From assembly GCA_023489025.1 (NCBI GenBank), contig JAMDCN010000143.1, positions 1 through 12,201 of the forward strand: a stretch of DNA of 12,201 bases, in the 5' to 3' direction. The translations under genes and the position numbers were made by a program. Shown piece by piece: positions 6,182 to 12,201 of the stretch. The stretch is from Deltaproteobacteria bacterium (GTDB lineage: Bacteria > Desulfobacterota_E > Deferrimicrobia > Deferrimicrobiales > Deferrimicrobiaceae). The number at the start of each line of letters is the position of its first letter. Positions within the stretch are counted from its first letter, which is position 1. Below the pieces are notes generated by a model that searched no databases, was not told the DNA's origin, and was given only the letters and a program-made list of their open reading frames with translations.

Positions 6182-6741
6182 GGTGCGACCTCCCGGATCT
6201 TTCGCTTCAGTTCCTCCCACCGGGGACGGAACGCCTCGGCGGGCAGACCGCACGCCGCAAGGGACGCCGCCTCTTCGCGCAATGCCGCGATCCGCAAGAG
6301 GGCGTTCGTGCGCGTCAAATCCACCAGTTCCCCGAATCGACGGAACTCCTTTAACCCCCGGGCGTCGGTGGGCGTCGAGAGATCCCCTTTTTCCGATGCC
6401 CCGAACGCCTCGATCGCGCGTCCGACACCGATGCGAACGGCTTTCACGAGGAGGAGGAAGACGATCACGGCCAGGCATGAAACCGTGGCGGACAGGCCGG
6501 CAAGGTGCCACAGGAGGGCGTCCCGCACGATCTCGTACGGGGTTTCCATGATGAAATGCCCCCGCATGGCGGCCTCCCGGAGCGCGTCGCCCACATCGCG
6601 GTACACGAGCACTCCGAAAAGGACGCCGCCGGCGACGACCATTGCGGAAACCACCAGGGCGGCGCCTCCCTGAAAGCGGGGATTGATGTAATGGATCTTC
6701 CTGCGGTATTTCCGTTCCGGCCGGGCAGGGGATATCTTCAT
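6178..6741 (-). CDS. Two-helix inner-membrane protein with an INPRFQ motif, probable paralogue of the neighbouring HAMP-like protein
   Basis: A 187-residue protein. A basic N-terminus (RPERKYRRKIHYINPRFQ) precedes helix 1 (about 26-48), and helix 2 is at about 77-100. The 'INP.FQ' motif just before the first helix is one I associate with HAMP-containing membrane proteins of Geobacter-like bacteria. After helix 2 comes a weak HAMP-like stretch (IGVGRAIEAFGASEKGDLSTPTD) and a helical tail, and the protein then ends. The start overlaps the cytochrome stop (ATGA, 6738-6741). Alternatives are an ATG at 6765, which has GGAGGGG 11 bases upstream and adds eight residues, and a GTG at 6777. I prefer the overlap, but 6765 is a real competitor. 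No output domain is present and the function is unknown. Confidence 0.72.
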   Translation of the reverse strand: MKISPARPERKYRRKIHYINPRFQGGAALVVSAMVVAGGVLFGVLVYRDVGDALREAAMRGHFIMETPYEIVRDALLWHLAGLSATVSCLAVIVFLLLVKAVRIGVGRAIEAFGASEKGDLSTPTDARGLKEFRRFGELVDLTRTNALLRIAALREEAASLAACGLPAEAFRPRWEELKRKIREVAP

Positions 6742-7253
6742 AGGTTCTGGTGGCACGCCTCGCATAGGATCGACCACCCCTCCGTGGGATTCGATCTCCG
6801 AAGATAGAGCGTTTTATAGAACGGCCCCCCGGTGGAGTCGGAGGATAAGGGGACCTGTTTCGGATAGGCTTTCACCGTGGCAAGGTACGGCCCGTGCGCC
6901 GTGTGGCACGTGAGGCACATGATCCGGCCGTCGTCGTCGAGCCGGAAATCGGGCGGCACCTTCATCTTCCAGTACTGGTCCCGCGGCCGCACGTTGACGG
7001 GATGGGAGCGTCCGAGGCTGTCCTTTCGGTGGCAGCCGAAACAGACCGCGTCCGTCTCCGTCGAGAAACGGTCGGGTTCCATCCTGCCCCGGTACGAGAG
7101 ATGGCATTTCGGGCACTGTTGCGCATTCCGGAAATGCGCGTGGGGATTTCCGCGCGGGTATAAGTCGGAGGCGACGAGAACCACGGCGAAGCAGAGAACC
7201 CCGGCCAAGGCCGGTGGCACCCAGGCCGGGATGCGTACGCCGCGGATCTTCAT
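6738..7253 (-). CDS. Membrane-anchored tetraheme c-type cytochrome
   Basis: A 171-residue protein with one N-terminal hydrophobic segment (about 12-29), probably an uncleaved anchor or export signal. The periplasmic part carries four CxxCH heme-binding motifs: CPKCH (47-51), CFGCH (71-75), CLTCH (113-117) and CEACH (164-168). Further histidines (His38, His40, His84, His120) could serve as distal ligands. The motif spacing is irregular, unlike a compact cytochrome c3. It is closer to the NapC/NrfH-associated or 'doubled CxxCH' electron carriers, but I cannot assign it to a named family. By family it would carry electrons in the periplasm. Its start lies 15 bases after the serC stop, with GGAGG almost against the ATG. 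It is coupled by ATGA to the next membrane protein gene, so the cytochrome and the two helix-pair proteins are likely made together. Confidence 0.88.
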   Translation of the reverse strand: MKIRGVRIPAWVPPALAGVLCFAVVLVASDLYPRGNPHAHFRNAQQCPKCHLSYRGRMEPDRFSTETDAVCFGCHRKDSLGRSHPVNVRPRDQYWKMKVPPDFRLDDDGRIMCLTCHTAHGPYLATVKAYPKQVPLSSDSTGGPFYKTLYLRRSNPTEGWSILCEACHQNL

Positions 7254-7268
7254 CGCCTCCGGCGCCTC

Positions 7269-8393
7269 TCACTTCGCCCGCGCGAACGCCTCCATGAAGG
7301 CGGCGAGCGTCTCCACCCATTCGTACGGAACGGCGTTGTAGATCGAAACACGGATCCCCCCGACGGAGCGGTGCCCCTTGAGGCCGATCATCCCCTGCTT
7401 TTTCGCCTCGGCGATGAACCGCTCCTCGAGTTCGGGGGTCGGGAGCCGGAAGACCACGTTCATCACCGAGCGGCTCTCCCGCTCCACCGGCGACCGGAAA
7501 AATTCCGCGTTGCCGTCGATGACGCCGTAGAGGCGCGCCGCCTTCTTCCGGTTGATCTTCTCCATCCCGGCGAGCCCCCCCTGTCCCTCGAGCCAGGAGA
7601 GGACGTTGCGGACCATGTAGACGCCGAAGGTGGGCGGTGTGTTGTAGAGCGACTTGTTCTCGGCGTGGGTGCGGAACTGGAAGATCTTCGGGATATCCTT
7701 CCGCCCCCGGTCGAGGAGTTCCTTCGACACTACCGCGACCACCACGCCCGACGGGCCGATGTTCTTCTGGGCGCCGGCGTAGACCATGCCGAACTTCGTC
7801 ACGTCGAACGGACGCCAGAGGAAGTCGCTCGACATGTCCGCGATCAGCGGCACGGCCCCCGGGACCGGGAAGGCGCGGGACGGGTCGACGTTGTACTCGA
7901 CGCCGTGGATCGTCTCGTTGGAGGTGATGTGCAGGTAGGCGTCGCCCGCCTCGACCTTCACCTCGGAAGGGCCAGGCACGCGGGTGTGGCTCTTCTCCTT
8001 CCCTTCGCCGACCCCGAGGTTCCAGGCGGCCGCCTCGGCGCCGGACATCCCCGCGACGAGCTTCGCCTCGCCCAGCGCCTTCTGGCCCCAGGCGCCGGTG
8101 ACGACGTACCGGGCGGTCTTTCCCTTGTCGAGGAAGTTCATGGGGATCAGCGCGAAGAGCGCGGTGGCGCCCCCCTGGAGCAGCAGGACTTCGTGGGTCC
8201 CCGGGACGCCGAGCAGCTCCCGGACGAGGGCGATCGCCTCGTCGTGGACCGCCTCGTACTCCTTCCCGCGGTGGCTGTGCTCCATCACCGACATGCCGCT
8301 TCCCGCGAAGTCGAGGAACTCGTCCCGGGCGCGCTCCAGCGCGGGCAGGGGAAGAGCGGCGGGTCCGGCGTTGAAATTGATCGTTCGTTTCAT
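7269..8393 (-). CDS. serC: Phosphoserine aminotransferase
   Basis: A 374-residue PLP enzyme converting 3-phosphohydroxypyruvate and glutamate to phosphoserine and 2-oxoglutarate, the second step of serine synthesis. The start has AGGAGG 7-8 bases upstream. Family landmarks in order: [10 protein letters not shown] at the N-terminus, [41 protein letters not shown], the Schiff-base lysine in [11 protein letters not shown] (Lys210), [10 protein letters not shown] and the C-terminal [16 protein letters not shown]. Length is close to the usual 360. It is divergent from serA, the preceding enzyme of the pathway, so one intergenic region can serve both. Downstream it runs into the cytochrome gene after 15 bases, an unexpected partner for a biosynthetic gene. 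Confidence 0.97.
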   Translation of the reverse strand: MKRTINFNAGPAALPLPALERARDEFLDFAGSGMSVMEHSHRGKEYEAVHDEAIALVRELLGVPGTHEVLLLQGGATALFALIPMNFLDKGKTARYVVTGAWGQKALGEAKLVAGMSGAEAAAWNLGVGEGKEKSHTRVPGPSEVKVEAGDAYLHITSNETIHGVEYNVDPSRAFPVPGAVPLIADMSSDFLWRPFDVTKFGMVYAGAQKNIGPSGVVVAVVSKELLDRGRKDIPKIFQFRTHAENKSLYNTPPTFGVYMVRNVLSWLEGQGGLAGMEKINRKKAARLYGVIDGNAEFFRSPVERESRSVMNVVFRLPTPELEERFIAEAKKQGMIGLKGHRSVGGIRVSIYNAVPYEWVETLAAFMEAFARAK

Positions 8394-8429
8394 GAATGTC
8401 CTCCTGCGGGCCGGAATTCGGTCCCCCGC

Positions 8430-8458
8430 ATTCTCCCAAGGTCCGGCCGCTCCTTCAA
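8430..8458 (-). promoter_or_regulatory. Possible sigma-70 promoter of serC
   Basis: On the minus strand, TTGAAG (8458-8453) and GAGAAT (8435-8430) are separated by exactly 17 bases. Each hexamer matches the consensus at four of six positions. It would place the start point about 30 bases upstream of the serC ATG. Confidence 0.35.
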
Positions 8459-8480
8459 GGGTTTTCTGCGCTTCCCGAGA

Positions 8481-8511
8481 TTGACTTTTCCGGATCCCTT
8501 TGATAAGTAAT
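8481..8511 (+). promoter_or_regulatory. Possible sigma-70 promoter of serA
   Basis: TTGACT (8481-8486) matches the -35 consensus at five of six positions. The -10 is less clear: GATAAG at 15 bases or AGTAAT at 19 bases. The rest of the 172-base divergent region shows no further element I can name. Confidence 0.4.
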
Positions 8512-8565
8512 GCATTCGCATTTCCCCCTGACCGCCAACGAATCGGAAAACAGGAGAAGACGCGG

Positions 8566-11482
<2,917 letters not shown>

Positions 11483-11496
11483 GCCCAGTTCCGGGA

Positions 11497-11572
11497 GAGC
11501 CCATAGCTCAGTTGGCAGAGCATCTGACTTTTAATCAGAGGGTCGTTGGTTCGATCCCAACTGGGCTCACCA
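11497..11572 (+). tRNA. tRNA-Lys (anticodon UUU)
   Basis: A 76-base cloverleaf. The acceptor stem GAGCCCA pairs with TGGGCTC, the discriminator is A, and CCA is encoded. The anticodon stem TCTGA/TCAGA carries the loop CTTTTAA with TTT at the anticodon positions. The T arm contains GGTTCGATCC. Confidence 0.97.
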
Positions 11573-11580
11573 CCGTGCGC

Positions 11581-11658
11581 GTCCCCATCGTCTAGTTCGG
11601 CCAAGGACACCGCCCTTTCACGGCGGCGACGCCGGTTCAAATCCGGCTGGGGACGCCA
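11581..11658 (+). tRNA. tRNA-Glu (anticodon UUC)
   Basis: A 78-base cloverleaf eight bases after tRNA-Lys, evidently co-transcribed with it. The acceptor stem GTCCCCA pairs with TGGGGAC, the discriminator is G, and CCA is encoded. The anticodon stem CCGCC/GGCGG carries the loop CTTTCAC with TTC. The T arm contains GGTTCAAATCC. Confidence 0.97.
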
Positions 11659-11670
11659 ATCTTTCGTTGC

Positions 11671-11694
11671 TTTTTCACCCCGCCGAGTGAAAAA
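11671..11694. promoter_or_regulatory. Inverted repeat TTTTTCAC-N8-GTGAAAAA before the last gene
   Basis: Two perfect 8-base arms around CCCGCCGA. It lies between the tRNA pair and the start of the final gene and overlaps that gene's alternative GTG start at 11687. The AT-rich symmetric arms look like an operator or a weak hairpin. No T-tract follows the right arm, so it is not a standard terminator for the tRNA transcript. I cannot assign a regulator. Confidence 0.4.
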
Positions 11695-11704
11695 TGTCCC
11701 GGAT

Positions 11705-12201
11705 ATGGATTTCCTCCGCCCGGAACAGCTCCTCCGATACGGCTACAAGGATTGCGTCCTCTGCGAGGTCGAGCGCCCGGGCGAGGAGGAGCGGTGCCGG
11801 GACTGCTCCGGCCGCCTCGGTCAGCGCGACCGTTTCCTCTGGGAAATCCAGCGGGAGAGGATCCGCAAAACGGCGGGGGTCCTTTCGCTCGTCTACCCGG
11901 GCCTCGGGCATCTCTACTCCGGCCGGACCGCCTACGGGGTCTTCTGGGCGGCCCTTCTTCCCTTGAGCCTGAGTCTTGTCCTCAACGTCTGGTCGGGGAT
12001 CAACATCGGTCACGGCTTCCTCCTGGTCGAGGCGGCGATGATCTGGTGGCTGGCTTGGGCGGACGCGCGCCGCGGCCCCCGCGAACCGGTGGCTCCCTGC
12101 CAGGGGGCCTGCCCGTCCGGCATCCACGTCCCGGACTACATCGCCCTCGTGCGGGAGGGTCGCCCCCTCGAGGCGCTCGCGCTCGTGCACGACAAGCTTC
12201 C
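11705..12201 (+). CDS. Membrane-anchored oxidoreductase N-terminus: zinc-ribbon-like, two membrane helices, start of a GltD-type Fe-S domain (partial)
   Basis: The frame is open to the right edge (165 complete codons). CVLC (17-20) and CRDC (31-34) form a zinc-ribbon-like pair. A membrane region follows: YPGLGHLYSGRTAYGVFW (64-81) continuing to about residue 95, resembling TM2-type domains, and a second helix at about 103-118. Then comes CQGACPSGIHVPDYIALVR (132-150), continuing GRPLEALALVHDKLP. This matches the start of the Fe-S N-terminal domain (Fer4_20 type) of glutamate synthase beta subunit-like and NfnB-like flavoenzymes. A FAD/NAD(P)-binding part would be expected beyond the edge. The ATG at 11705 has no good ribosome site; the GTG at 11687 is in frame and adds six residues. 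Membrane tethering is unusual for this normally soluble family. Substrate and partner are unknown. Confidence 0.75.
   Translation, partial: MDFLRPEQLLRYGYKDCVLCEVERPGEEERCRDCSGRLGQRDRFLWEIQRERIRKTAGVLSLVYPGLGHLYSGRTAYGVFWAALLPLSLSLVLNVWSGINIGHGFLLVEAAMIWWLAWADARRGPREPVAPCQGACPSGIHVPDYIALVREGRPLEALALVHDKL

Noticed and set aside
6814..8439. Long minus-strand open frame in another frame across serC and the cytochrome gene
   Set aside because: Arginine/glycine-rich shadow of serC, which is complete with all family motifs in its own frame.
11497..11658. tRNA pair as an attachment site of an integrated element
   Set aside because: No repeated tRNA 3' end, integrase or mobility gene is visible in the window.
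11694..11966. Open frame beginning at an ATG at 11694
   Set aside because: Ser/Arg-rich with no recognisable domain. The overlapping frame from 11705 has CxxC motifs, membrane helices and a recognisable Fe-S segment.

Overview
This is a high-GC bacterial window of ordinary chromosomal character: dense genes, several with start/stop overlaps, two tRNA genes, and no insertion sequence, phage gene or CRISPR array that I can see. The mix of serine and purine biosynthesis genes, an NtrC-type two-component system, a four-heme c-type cytochrome and HAMP-like membrane proteins fits a Desulfobacterota (former Deltaproteobacteria) member of the Geobacter-like kind. That placement is inferred from gene content, not from a search.

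Left part (1-2091): the 3' end of an alpha-glucan phosphorylase converges on a minus-strand TVP38/TMEM64 membrane protein. A divergent lipoprotein of the DUF3332 type follows, then a 249-base intergenic stretch with a short GC-rich motif repeated every 17 bases.

Regulatory module (2092-5625): a membrane histidine kinase and an NtrC-family response regulator overlap by four bases. They are followed by a gene for a small exported Lys/Ala-rich protein. Between regulator and small gene lie three perfect inverted repeats, two of which carry the same TGGGGA core exactly 20 bases apart, and then a good sigma-54 -24/-12 candidate. The simplest reading is a self-contained circuit in which the kinase and regulator switch on the small secreted protein through sigma-54. 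A clear intrinsic terminator closes it.

Minus-strand run (5624-8393): serC, then a membrane-anchored tetraheme cytochrome, then two small two-helix membrane proteins, the second with a HAMP-like segment. The last three genes overlap by ATGA. The two membrane proteins have no kinase or chemotaxis output domain, which makes the trio the most unusual gene set in the window.

Right part (8394-12201): serA diverges from serC, so the first two enzymes of serine synthesis share one control region; purA follows serA. Both serA and purA carry homopolymer-associated frame problems. purA is broken at a run of nine G. serA has a short out-of-frame patch beginning at a run of nine C and restored about 25 bases later. 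A consensus promoter overlapping the purA stop drives tRNA-Lys(UUU) and tRNA-Glu(UUC). The window ends inside a gene joining a CxxC/CxxC zinc-ribbon-like N-terminus, a two-helix membrane segment and the start of a glutamate-synthase-beta-type iron-sulfur domain.
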